NCBI GenBank assembly: GCA_020845475.1
Contig: JADLFN010000016.1
Location: 62,001-126,000, forward strand
Origin: Planctomycetota bacterium
GTDB taxonomy: Bacteria > Planctomycetota > UBA8742 > UBA2392
Direction: 5' to 3'
DNA: 64,000 nt
A program made the translations under genes and the position numbers. This document shows, one piece after another, positions 1 through 8,544 of this stretch (the stretch's first letter is position 1; every line of letters starts with the position of its first letter). The notes beneath the pieces are model-generated. The model searched no databases. It was not told where the DNA came from and saw nothing but the letters and a program-made list of their open reading frames with translations.

Positions 1-332
1 AGCTCGACCTGATCAAAGATCGCGAGCGCGTGGACTGGGAGCACATCTACATGTTCGGCGCGGGCGCCGGCATCGGCTTTGAGTGGTTTTTTCTCGACGA
101 AAGCTACCGATTCGTCACGCTTGCCCTGTGGCGGCCCTATTCAAGCCTGAGTTTCCGCAACCGCAGCGGCCTGACCAACGGCATAGAGCTCGTGATCCGC
201 TCCACCAATTTTGATATCACCGACCAGCTCGGCCTCTACTTCGAAATCTCCGGCCAGGCCTTCCTGCCGGTGGAACACCGCTTCAACACCATCTTCTTCA
301 CCAAGTTCAGCGTCGGCGTGCGCTTCAGATAA
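1..332 (+). CDS. C-terminal fragment of a probable outer-membrane beta-barrel-like protein (5' truncated)
   Basis: The reading frame is open from base 3 at the window edge to the TAA at 330-332, so the start of the gene lies outside. The visible 110 or so residues alternate hydrophobic and polar positions and end in VGVRFR, and glycine/aromatic clusters such as FGAGAGIGFEWFF suggest beta strands of a membrane barrel or surface protein. No family can be named from this part. It is followed 33 bases later by the next gene on the same strand. The barrel reading is inference from composition only. Confidence 0.45.
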   Translation, partial: LDLIKDRERVDWEHIYMFGAGAGIGFEWFFLDESYRFVTLALWRPYSSLSFRNRSGLTNGIELVIRSTNFDITDQLGLYFEISGQAFLPVEHRFNTIFFTKFSVGVRFR

Positions 333-364
333 CGCGAAATCGCCGTCGCTGCTAGACTCGCGCT

Positions 365-2032
365 ATGCGGGGATATCGCGTCTGGTTCAAAAACGCTGAC
401 AAAGTGGCGCAGGCTTCGCCGGGTGAGAACCTGTTGCGCCTGGCGCAGCGTGTGGGCGTGCACATTGACAGCTCCTGCGGCGGCAATGGCTCTTGCAAGC
501 AATGCCGCGTGCGCGTGTGCAAAGGCCCGTTTCCGGAGAAAATGCTCGTTTCCGACCCCGCGCGCTTTGTTGACGCGTCAACAGGCGCACCCGTTGCGCC
601 CTGTGAAGTCGTGGGCGGCGAGGGGCTGCACCTGGCCTGCCGCGGCGCGGTCATGGGCGATCTCGTCATCGAGGCCATGCCGCGCGTCAACCAGATGCGC
701 ACGCTGGTGCGCAAGCAGCTCAAGGGTCAGAAGGTCGCCGTCGATCGCCCCGACCTCGCGCGCGGCTCCCTCGTCGCCGCCGTGGACATGGGCAGCACCA
801 CGTTGGCGGGCTACCTGATCGACCTCGAAACTGGCGAAATCTTCGCCCAGGCCTCGCGCGAGAACAGCCAGATTCCCTTTGGCGGCGACATCCTCACGCG
901 CGTCTCGCACACCGAGCGCTACAAAGACGGCGCGACTGCGCTGAAGCGGCTGGCGCGCGAAGACGTGAATGCCGTGCTTGAACTCTTGACGCGTCAAGCG
1001 GGCGGGCACCCAATTGCCAGCGTGGCACTGTGCGGCAACAGCGTGATCCAGTCGCTGTTCATGGGCTGGGATGTGCTGCGCCTTGGCAGCCATCCCTTCG
1101 AGCCCGAGAGTGTCGCGCCGCAGTTGCTCAAAGGCCGCGATCTTGACCTGTCAAGCGTGCCCGACGCGGAGGTGTACGTCTTCCCGCTCGAGGCGGGTTT
1201 CATCGGCGGGGACAACGTGGCGGCGATCCTGGCCACGAATCTTGACCAATTGGACGGCCTTGCGCTGCTCATGGACATCGGCACCAACGCCGAGATCGTC
1301 TGCGGCGGGCGCGAAAGGCTGCTCGTCGGCTCCACCCCCACCGGCCCGGCCTTCGAAGGTGGGCAGATGCAATTCGGCATGCGCGCTTCCCGCGGCGCCA
1401 TTGACAGCGTGCAGTGGCTGCCCGACAAAACGCGCACGGTGTTGACCACGATCGGCGGGCAAACGCCCGTGGGCATCTGCGGCAGCGGCATCATTGATTG
1501 CCTGGCGGCGCTGTGGCGCGCGGGCATGTGCGACCAGGACGGCAAGCTGCTCGACAGCCGCTTCACGCGCGAGAACGCGCAAGGCATGCGCGAAGTCGTG
1601 CTCGTGGGGCCCAAGGCCGAGGCCGTGAGCCCCGATGGCGTCATCTTTCTTGCAAACCAGGACATCGTGTTCACGCAAAAAGACGTGCGCGAGCTGCAAC
1701 TGGCCAAAGCCGCGCTGGCCACGGGCGAGGAACTGATGCTCAAGAAGTTCGGTCGTGAGCCGGATAAAATCATCCTCGCGGGCGGATTCGGCAGCTACCT
1801 CGACGTCGAAAGCGCGATCGCCATTGGCCTGATCCCCGACATGCCGCGCGAGAAAATTGAAGTCGCCGGCAACAGCGCGGGCCTCGGCGCATGCATGGTC
1901 GCGGCTTCGCTCAAAGCCCGCGCCCACGCTGAAAAACTCGCACGCAGCACGGTGCACGTGCCCCTGCCCGACGAGCCGGAGTTCCAGGATTTGCTTTTGC
2001 AGCACATCGCGCTGCCAACGCTCACGGCTTGA
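365..2032 (+). CDS. RACo-like corrinoid-protein reductive activator (2Fe-2S ferredoxin plus DUF4445/ASKHA ATPase)
   Basis: This 555-residue protein has an N-terminal plant-type ferredoxin domain with cluster cysteines C38, C44, C47 and C92. It continues into a large ASKHA-type ATPase region with phosphate-binding motifs VDMGSTTLAG (about residue 140) and MDIGTNAEIV (about 303) and an adenosine motif ILAGGFGSYLD (about 468). This architecture is that of RACo proteins, which use ATP to reduce the inactive Co(II) state of corrinoid methyl carriers. No corrinoid protein or methyltransferase lies in the window, so the partner is unknown. The start is the ATG at 365; no upstream alternative fits the domain better. 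Its stop codon lies at the edge of a long inverted repeat. Confidence 0.85.
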   Translation: MRGYRVWFKNADKVAQASPGENLLRLAQRVGVHIDSSCGGNGSCKQCRVRVCKGPFPEKMLVSDPARFVDASTGAPVAPCEVVGGEGLHLACRGAVMGDLVIEAMPRVNQMRTLVRKQLKGQKVAVDRPDLARGSLVAAVDMGSTTLAGYLIDLETGEIFAQASRENSQIPFGGDILTRVSHTERYKDGATALKRLAREDVNAVLELLTRQAGGHPIASVALCGNSVIQSLFMGWDVLRLGSHPFEPESVAPQLLKGRDLDLSSVPDAEVYVFPLEAGFIGGDNVAAILATNLDQLDGLALLMDIGTNAEIVCGGRERLLVGSTPTGPAFEGGQMQFGMRASRGAIDSVQWLPDKTRTVLTTIGGQTPVGICGSGIIDCLAALWRAGMCDQDGKLLDSRFTRENAQGMREVVLVGPKAEAVSPDGVIFLANQDIVFTQKDVRELQLAKAALATGEELMLKKFGREPDKIILAGGFGSYLDVESAIAIGLIPDMPREKIEVAGNSAGLGACMVAASLKARAHAEKLARSTVHVPLPDEPEFQDLLLQHIALPTLTA

Positions 2033-2514
2033 ACACGAAGGAACGAAGGAGCGAAGAACGGCACGGCGTTAGCCACGGAGGACACGGAGTTCACGGAGAG
2101 TCTTTTGTATATGGAGCTAAAGCATGAGCAGGGTCTCTCGATTCGAAAAACTAGTGTGCTGCGCGTGCGGAGAACATTCGGAAGGGGAGGTGGGACATGT
2201 TCCTGCCAATGAGGCCCTTGAGATTTTGACCGACGCTCTTGCAGTGAATTTTGGCGCTGATCGCGAAGCATGGTTTGCTTGGTATGAAACTCAGCACGAC
2301 AAAAATGCAGTGGATAGGCGGTGCGCCAATGCATGGAAGAAGACATTCGGGAGCTATCCGTCATCTCCTTTTTCCTCCGAAGAGATAATCCGCTTGATGA
2401 AAGAGTCCGAGCGGGAAGCGGCATTAAAGCGGAAGCAAAAAAGGCAACTCCCTCCGTGAACTCCGTATCCTCCGTAGCTAAAGCAGTTCTTCGTTCCTTC
2501 GCTCCTTCGTGTTA
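2032..2514. repeat. Long imperfect inverted repeat enclosing a small gene
   Basis: The left arm (2032-2098) and the right arm (2453-2514) are reverse complements over about 62-67 bases with a few mismatches and one 5-base length difference. Both arms are built from short words: CACGAAGGAACGAAGGAGCG, then CACGGAGGACACGGAG. The stop codons of the gene to the left and of the enclosed gene both fall inside the arms. The arrangement resembles the repeat pair around the GxxExxY gene at 9869-10240. Confidence 0.85.
2124..2459 (+). CDS. Small hypothetical protein inside an inverted-repeat cassette
   Basis: A 111-residue protein with no family I recognise. It has an N-terminal CCAC motif (residues 12-15), a central mixed region and a charged C-terminus rich in Glu, Lys and Arg. 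A Gly-Ala-Glu ribosome-binding stretch (GGAGC) lies 9 bases before the ATG at 2124. Its base composition is clearly lower in GC than the neighbouring genes, which suggests a different origin. The gene lies wholly between the arms of a 60-base class inverted repeat, and its last codons are contributed by the right arm. It separates the RACo-like gene from rsmA. Function unknown. Confidence 0.55.
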   Translation: MSRVSRFEKLVCCACGEHSEGEVGHVPANEALEILTDALAVNFGADREAWFAWYETQHDKNAVDRRCANAWKKTFGSYPSSPFSSEEIIRLMKESEREAALKRKQKRQLPP

Positions 2515-2524
2515 AACACTTCCC

Positions 2525-3559
2525 GTGCAAAGACTCTCCGAAATCCGCGCTGCTCTTTCCGCCCACGGTCTTCGCCCCAGCAAGCGCATGGGCCAGAACT
2601 TTCTCGTCGATACCAACATGCTGCACGCCATTGCGCGCGACGCGGACGTTGACGCCGGCGATTGCGTGCTTGAAATCGGCCCGGGCTCGGCCGGCCTTAC
2701 ACAGGCATTGGCCGACGAAGCCGGGCTGGTCGTGGCCATTGAGCTTGATCGCGGCATGTTTGAAGTCGCGCGGGAGATGATTGGCGAGCGCCAGAACGTT
2801 GTGCTTTTGCAGGGCGATGCCCTCACGCCCGAGGGCAAACTTAACCAGGCCCTTGAAGGCCTCTTGTACGCCTACATGGCGCACGGCCTCTTTCACGTGG
2901 AGGAATCCGATTTCGCAAAAGCCCACGTGCCGCACCAGAAGCCGCCGCGTCTGGGCCGCCTCAAGTGCGTGGCCAACCTTCCCTACAGCGCCGCTGGGCC
3001 CATCATCATGGCGCTATTGGAAAGCAACCTGCCCTTTGAACGCCTGGTCGTGATGGTGCAATACGAAGTAGGAGAGAAACTCTGCGCGCGACCCGGCAAC
3101 GAACAATACGGCATTCTTTCGCTGCTACGCGCGCAGTTCGCCGATGCGCGCATCATCCGCAAAGTGCCCGCCGCCGTGTTCTGGCCGCGCCCGAAGGTGG
3201 CCAGCGCGCTCGTCGAGCTCAAGCCGCGCAAACGCCCTGATCCCGCCGCATACGCGCGTCTGCGCCAGCTTGTGCACGTGTTCTTTACCCATCGCCGCAA
3301 GCGCGCCTCCAACGCGCTGGGCAATGCGCTGGGCGTAAGCGCCAAGCAGGCCGAGGCCTGGATCGTGGCCGCCGGCGGCGACCCTGGCCAGCGCCCGGAC
3401 GAACTCGACTATGCCGTGCTTCAGAAACTGGCCGATCAAGGCGAGATCGCCAAACGCGCCTATGAAATTGTCAACGAAGCCGACAGCCGCGCGCGCGCCA
3501 AAGCCGAACGCGCCGCCAAGCGCGCGAAGTGGCGCAAGCCGCGCGATGAAGAAGAGTAG
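2525..3559 (+). CDS. rsmA: 16S rRNA (adenine1518/1519-N6) dimethyltransferase RsmA (KsgA)
   Basis: The protein dimethylates two adjacent adenines near the 3' end of 16S rRNA during small-subunit assembly. It shows the family start RPSKRMGQNFLVD, the SAM-binding motif VLEIGPGSAGLTQ (about residues 48-60) and the catalytic NLPYS motif (about 151-155). At 344 residues it is longer than the usual 270 or so. A segment of about 30 residues (around 110-145) precedes NLPYS, and a basic tail rich in Ala, Lys and Arg ends the chain. The start is a GTG at 2525, just after the right arm of the inverted repeat; no ATG precedes the conserved region in frame. Confidence 0.93.
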   Translation: MQRLSEIRAALSAHGLRPSKRMGQNFLVDTNMLHAIARDADVDAGDCVLEIGPGSAGLTQALADEAGLVVAIELDRGMFEVAREMIGERQNVVLLQGDALTPEGKLNQALEGLLYAYMAHGLFHVEESDFAKAHVPHQKPPRLGRLKCVANLPYSAAGPIIMALLESNLPFERLVVMVQYEVGEKLCARPGNEQYGILSLLRAQFADARIIRKVPAAVFWPRPKVASALVELKPRKRPDPAAYARLRQLVHVFFTHRRKRASNALGNALGVSAKQAEAWIVAAGGDPGQRPDELDYAVLQKLADQGEIAKRAYEIVNEADSRARAKAERAAKRAKWRKPRDEEE

Positions 3560-3613
3560 CGTTGCAACGCCGCAAAACTGAAACGACAATCGCGGCGTCC
3601 ACAAGGGCAAACC

Positions 3614-4651
3614 ATGACTGACCTTCTCAAGCCGCGCCGGCTTCCCGCTGTGCGCATTGGCCTGTTTCTGTTGCTCGCCGTCGTCGGCGCACTGGCCGCG
3701 CTGTGGCCCAAGGGAGCGGTCCAGGCCGCGCCGGCGCCGGAAGTGGTCACGGCCGCGGCCGACAACCCCAAGGCGCGCAAAGTGGTGGTTGGCATCTATG
3801 TGAACCAAGTGAAGAAACTCTCGATGGTGGACAACGAATTCACCGTCGATTTCTGGATCTGGTTTCGCTGGAAGGGCGAAGATTACGACCCGCTCAAGAG
3901 CTTCGAGGTCATTGGCGGCTCGGTTGATTCCACAACGGGCGAACAGCGCAAGAACATAGGCGACGAGCTTTACGCTTCCGTACGTATCACGGCCACAATC
4001 AAGAAGTTCTTTGATGTGCGCAAGTTCCCGCTCGACGACCACGAGATCACCATCGAAGTCGAGGAAACCCAGAACGAGGACCATCTCGTGCAGTTCGTGG
4101 CCGACGCGACCAACAGCATGGCCGACCCGGCCGTCGAGGTGCCCGGCTGGAGCATTGGCGACAGCAGCGCGCAGGCGTTGACCCACTCCTACAAAACGAA
4201 CTACGGCGACACGTCGCTGCCCTCGGGCAATGAATCACGCTACACGCGCTTCGTATTCGGCCTTAAGCTGGTTCGCCCGGGCTTGAGCTACCTGTTCAAA
4301 CTTTTCTGGAGCATCTACCTCGCCGTGGTTATCGGTTTCCTGGCGCTGCTGATTAAACCCACCGACCTCGACCCGCGATTTGGACTGGGGGTCGGCGCGA
4401 TCTTCGCCGCCGCCGCCAGCAGCTTCGTGGTTTCTGCGGCGCTACCGCCCACGAGCGTTTTCACACTCTCCGACAAAGTGAACATGATTGCCGTGGGTTT
4501 CATCTTCGTGTCGCTGATGGAGTCGATCTTCTCGCTGCGCTTCATTTACAAGGAGAAGCAGGCGGCCTCGGTCAAGCTCGACCGCATCTGCTTCTGGGGC
4601 CTGATGGCCGCCTACGCGCTGGCCAACTACATCGCCGTTGCTAGCGCTTGA
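3614..4651 (+). CDS. Prokaryotic pentameric ligand-gated ion channel homologue
   Basis: The 345-residue protein has a signal peptide (about residues 14-40), an extracellular beta-rich domain of about 190 residues with the stretches VGIYVNQVKKLSMVDNEF and WIWFRWKGEDY, and four C-terminal membrane helices (starting near residues 222, 257, 290 and 323). This layout and the spacing of the helices match the bacterial GLIC/ELIC family. The eukaryotic Cys-loop disulfide is absent, as expected for bacterial members. The ligand cannot be read from the sequence. The gene lies between rsmA and the Nfn-like oxidoreductase on the same strand. A weak ribosome-binding site (AAGGGCAAACC) precedes the ATG at 3614. 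Confidence 0.85.
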   Translation: MTDLLKPRRLPAVRIGLFLLLAVVGALAALWPKGAVQAAPAPEVVTAAADNPKARKVVVGIYVNQVKKLSMVDNEFTVDFWIWFRWKGEDYDPLKSFEVIGGSVDSTTGEQRKNIGDELYASVRITATIKKFFDVRKFPLDDHEITIEVEETQNEDHLVQFVADATNSMADPAVEVPGWSIGDSSAQALTHSYKTNYGDTSLPSGNESRYTRFVFGLKLVRPGLSYLFKLFWSIYLAVVIGFLALLIKPTDLDPRFGLGVGAIFAAAASSFVVSAALPPTSVFTLSDKVNMIAVGFIFVSLMESIFSLRFIYKEKQAASVKLDRICFWGLMAAYALANYIAVASA

Positions 4652-4757
4652 TTTGTCACACTCGCGCGGCGCAATGTCGCTAAGCGACTCCCTGCTCGCT
4701 ATCATCCCCGCGCCGCGGACAAGGCAGGGGCGCGGCTACATCTTTCCGGAGCGGCGC

Positions 4758-7700
4758 ATGAATTCGGGCACGGGCGCAAACACGCGCGACTTTCAACTGG
4801 GCATCGACGGCTTTACCTTCCACGACCTCTACAAGCCCGCCAAGCTGGCGGAACTGGACGCGAAATTTCGCACACAATTGAAGGCGCGCGACGGCGCTCT
4901 CAGCGCCCGCTTTGAGGAGTACCGCGGCGGCGCAACGTTCTCGCCCGTGGACGAATCCAACCTGATCGTGGCCGTAGCCGCGCATCTGGGCAACTTCGTG
5001 GGCGAGCTGTTCAAGGTGCAGGCGCAGCGCGAAAAGCTCTTTGCCCGCGCCGCCGATGAACGCGCCCTTGGCCGCGTGCGCGCCTTCGTGATGCGCCGCT
5101 GCGCCCGCCTCAAGAAGGATGAAAAGTCCGAGGCTCTGAGCGCCACGCGCGGCATTCTGGCCATCATCTCTGGCGCTCTGGGCCTGGGCAGTATTCAGGG
5201 CGACGAGGAACTGACTTACCTGCGACTGGTTGCCGCAGCTTCGGAGCTTGAGGATGCAGTGTTGGCCTCAACGCGCGCGGCCAAGCCCGTGCCGCTGACG
5301 GATGCTCACAAGCAAAGCCTGAAGAAGCTGCGCGACGCGGCCAGGGGCAATGCGTGGTTTGCGGGTGCCGACAGCGATGAAGCGCTGGCAAAAGCCGTGG
5401 CGCTGCGCTGCGAACTGTGGCTCAAGAGCTGCCTTCACACGGAGGAAGGCCGCAAGTTCGCCAAGGGCTGGAGCACGCTGAAGATTCCGCAGCCGATGAA
5501 CTTCGACAAGCTGGTGCACAGCATCAAGCCGGATGCCGCATTTCCGCAGAAGCACTATGGCCCAGAGGAGCACCTGCGCCGCCGCGACGGCTTCAAACTG
5601 ACAGATAACCGCTACAGCGAGCGCGAAGTTGCCTACGAAGTGGACTACTGCATTCTCTGCCACGACCGCGACAAAGACTCCTGCAGCAAAGGCCTGAAAG
5701 ACGCGACGGGCTTCAAGTCAAACAAAGTGGGAACCTCGCTCGAGGGCTGCCCGCTCGAAGAAAAAATCTCCGAGATGCACGCCCTGCGCCGCATAGGCGA
5801 CAGCATCGGCGCACTGGCGCTGATCTGCATTGACAACCCGATGTGCCCCGGCACGGGCCACCGCATCTGCAACGACTGCATGAAGTCGTGCATCTATCAA
5901 ACGCAGGATCCCGTCAATATTCCGCAGGCCGAGACCGGCGCCTTGATTGACGTGCTGCGCATGGATTATGGCGTCGAGATCTTCGGTCTGCTCACGCGCT
6001 TCAATCCGCTCAATCGCAGGCGCCCGTATGCGCTGCCCTACAACGGCCTGAAAACGCTCGTCGTCGGCATGGGCCCCGCGGGCTACACGCTTTCGCACCA
6101 CCTGATGAACGAGGGCTTTGGCGTAGCCGCGATCGACGGCCTGAAAATCGAACCGCCGCCCGCCGACATCACCGGCCACGACGGCAAGGGCATCCGCGCC
6201 ATTAAACGTTACGAAGAAATCGAGCAGGATCTCGACAAGCGCATCTTCACGGGCTTTGGCGGCGTGAGCGAATACGGCATCACCGTGCGCTGGGACAAAA
6301 ACTTCCTCTATCTGCTGCAGATCACGCTGATGCGCCGCGATGCGCTGGCACTCTACGGCGGCACGCGCTTTGGCGGCACGGTTTCCATCGACGATGCCTG
6401 GGAACTGGGCTTTGACCACATCGCCGTGGCTACCGGCGCCGGCAAGCCGACGATCATCAACATCAAGAACAACCTGTGCCGCGGCATCCGCAAGGCCAGC
6501 GACTTCCTCATGGCGCTGCAACTGACGGGCGCTTCCAAGCGCGACACGATGGCGAATTTGCAGGTGCGGCTGCCGGCGCTGGTGATTGGCGGCGGCCTGA
6601 CCGGCATTGACACTGCCACCGAGCTGCTCGCCTATTATCCCGTGCAGGTCGAGAAGCACATTGAACGCTACGAGACGCTGTGCCGCGAAAACGGCAAGGC
6701 CAGCGTGGATTCGTGGCTGCAGGGCGAGGACAAAGAAATCCTCGCCGAGTTCCAGGCCCATTACACCGAGATCAAAGCCGAGCGCGAGCGTGCCAAGGCT
6801 GCAGGCGAGCAGCCCGACTTCGTCAAACTCGTGCGTAAATGGGGCGGCGTGACGCTGTGTTACCGCAAGGGCATGAAGGACGCGCCCGCCTATCGCCTCA
6901 ACCACGAGGAAATCATCAAGGCGCTCGAAGAAGGCATCGGCTTTGCCGAGCACCTCAGCCCGCTTGAAGCAATCGTTGACGGCAACGGCGCGCTGAAGGA
7001 AGTCATCTTCGCGGTTCAGGGTACCAAGCCCGACGGCAAGTTTGGCGACACGGGCGAGCGCAAAACGCTTGCCTGCCGCTCGCTCATGGTCGCCGCCGGC
7101 ACCAGCCCCAACGTGATTTACGAGCGCGAGCACAGCGGCACGTTCAAGATGGACGCCGACAACTCGTTTTATCAGGCTCACACCGCCAAACTCGAGGGCG
7201 GCAAGATCACGCTCACGCCCGCCGAGGGCGGCAAGGCCGACGGCGCGTTTTTCACGAGTTACCTCGACGCCAAGGGCCACACCATCAGCATCTATGGCGA
7301 CAACCACCCGCTCTACGAGGGCAACGTGGTCAAGGCCATGGCCAGCGCCAAGGACGGCTTCTCGCATGTGGCCGCGCTGTTCAAGCCGAAGCTCGCAGCT
7401 CTTGACACGTCAAGCAAGGCGCAGGCCGCGCGCGACGCCGAGTGGACCACGCTCAAGGCTCATCTCGATGCAGAGTTGCGCCCGAAGGTGCACAAAGTGG
7501 TGCGCCTGACGCCCACGATCGTCGAAGTGATCGTCAAAGCGCCGATGGCCGCGCGGCATTTCGAGCCGGGCCAGTTCTACCGTTTGCAGAACTACGAAAC
7601 GTTCGCGCCCGTCGTCGATGGCACGCGCATGGCCACGGAAGGCCTTGCGCTCACCGGCGCATGGGTCGACAAAGCCGCCGGCCTACTGAGCACGATCGTA

Positions 7701-8462
7701 CTTGAAATGGGCGGAAGCTCGCGCCTGATGGCGGCGCTCAAACCCGGCGAGCCCGTGGTGCTGATGGGCCCCACCGGCACACCCACCGAGATTCCCAAGG
7801 GCGAAACCGTTTGTCTCTTCGGCGGCGGCCTGGGCAACGCCGTGCTGTTCAGCATCGCCCAGGCGATGAAGAACGCCGGGAACAAAGTGCTCTACTTCGC
7901 GGGCTACAAGAAACCGCAAGACCTCTACAAGCAGGATGAAGTTGAGCGCAGCACCGACCAGGTCGTCTGGAGCGTCGATGTCGCGCCCGGCATCAAGCCG
8001 CGCCGCAAGCAGGACCTGACGTTCGTGGGCAACATCGTGCAGTCGTTCTGCAACTACGCCGAAGGCAAACTGGGCGAACGCCTGTTCGATACGAAAAAGA
8101 TCGACCGCATCATCGCCATTGGCTCCGATCGCATGATGGCCGCCGTCAAAGACGCGCGGCATGGCGTGATGAAGCCCTTCCTCAAAGAAGGCCACGTCGC
8201 GATCGGCTCAATCAACTCGACCATGCAGTGCATGATGAAGGAAATCTGCGCGCAATGTCTGCAGAAGCACGTTGATCCGGTCACGGGCAAAGAAACGGCG
8301 CCGGTGTTCTCGTGCTTCAATCAGGACCAGGAGCTGGACAAAGTCGATTTCGCCAATCTCAACAGCCGCCTGCGCATCAACAGCCTGCAGGAAAAGATCA
8401 CCAACATGTGGCTCGACCGCCTCTTGAAACACCCGCAAGGCAAGATGATCGAACTGGTGTGA
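4758..8462 (+). CDS. Giant GltD-PyrK fusion oxidoreductase (Nfn-like)
   Basis: A 1,234-residue flavin/iron-sulfur protein. Residues 1 to about 290 form a helical region I do not recognise. Next come Cys 298, 301, 309 and 331 and Cys 357, 363, 371, 374 and 378, placed as in the two 4Fe-4S clusters of GltD-type subunits, then an FAD dinucleotide fold (VVGMGPAGYTL, about residue 436) and an NAD(P) fold (VIGGGLTGIDTA, about 610). From about residue 905 a PyrK/FNR-like module follows (FEPGQFYRLQ; GGGLGN) with Cys 1158, 1164, 1167 and 1186 for a 2Fe-2S cluster. This combination resembles NfnB fused to NfnA, the electron-bifurcating transhydrogenase. The start at 4758 is chosen because GGAG lies six bases upstream; two earlier in-frame ATGs (4638, 4674) lack this. 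It directly precedes the pnt genes. Confidence 0.8.
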   Translation: MNSGTGANTRDFQLGIDGFTFHDLYKPAKLAELDAKFRTQLKARDGALSARFEEYRGGATFSPVDESNLIVAVAAHLGNFVGELFKVQAQREKLFARAADERALGRVRAFVMRRCARLKKDEKSEALSATRGILAIISGALGLGSIQGDEELTYLRLVAAASELEDAVLASTRAAKPVPLTDAHKQSLKKLRDAARGNAWFAGADSDEALAKAVALRCELWLKSCLHTEEGRKFAKGWSTLKIPQPMNFDKLVHSIKPDAAFPQKHYGPEEHLRRRDGFKLTDNRYSEREVAYEVDYCILCHDRDKDSCSKGLKDATGFKSNKVGTSLEGCPLEEKISEMHALRRIGDSIGALALICIDNPMCPGTGHRICNDCMKSCIYQTQDPVNIPQAETGALIDVLRMDYGVEIFGLLTRFNPLNRRRPYALPYNGLKTLVVGMGPAGYTLSHHLMNEGFGVAAIDGLKIEPPPADITGHDGKGIRAIKRYEEIEQDLDKRIFTGFGGVSEYGITVRWDKNFLYLLQITLMRRDALALYGGTRFGGTVSIDDAWELGFDHIAVATGAGKPTIINIKNNLCRGIRKASDFLMALQLTGASKRDTMANLQVRLPALVIGGGLTGIDTATELLAYYPVQVEKHIERYETLCRENGKASVDSWLQGEDKEILAEFQAHYTEIKAERERAKAAGEQPDFVKLVRKWGGVTLCYRKGMKDAPAYRLNHEEIIKALEEGIGFAEHLSPLEAIVDGNGALKEVIFAVQGTKPDGKFGDTGERKTLACRSLMVAAGTSPNVIYEREHSGTFKMDADNSFYQAHTAKLEGGKITLTPAEGGKADGAFFTSYLDAKGHTISIYGDNHPLYEGNVVKAMASAKDGFSHVAALFKPKLAALDTSSKAQAARDAEWTTLKAHLDAELRPKVHKVVRLTPTIVEVIVKAPMAARHFEPGQFYRLQNYETFAPVVDGTRMATEGLALTGAWVDKAAGLLSTIVLEMGGSSRLMAALKPGEPVVLMGPTGTPTEIPKGETVCLFGGGLGNAVLFSIAQAMKNAGNKVLYFAGYKKPQDLYKQDEVERSTDQVVWSVDVAPGIKPRRKQDLTFVGNIVQSFCNYAEGKLGERLFDTKKIDRIIAIGSDRMMAAVKDARHGVMKPFLKEGHVAIGSINSTMQCMMKEICAQCLQKHVDPVTGKETAPVFSCFNQDQELDKVDFANLNSRLRINSLQEKITNMWLDRLLKHPQGKMIELV

Positions 8463-8544
8463 TGATTCGCGCTTGAGCCTTAGTCATCCGTGGTTTATAG
8501 CTGACACGCCCGCAATTGTGGGCGTGTCTGGTTTTGGAGCCCCC

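Noticed and set aside
5649-5663. CILCH motif in the GltD-PyrK fusion as a c-type haem site
   Set aside because: The protein has no export signal, and the two cysteines belong to a set (298, 301, 309, 331) spaced as in a 4Fe-4S cluster of GltD-type subunits.
5718-7367. 549-residue minus-strand frame inside the Nfn-like gene
   Set aside because: Antisense shadow; no domain, ribosome-binding site or promoter.
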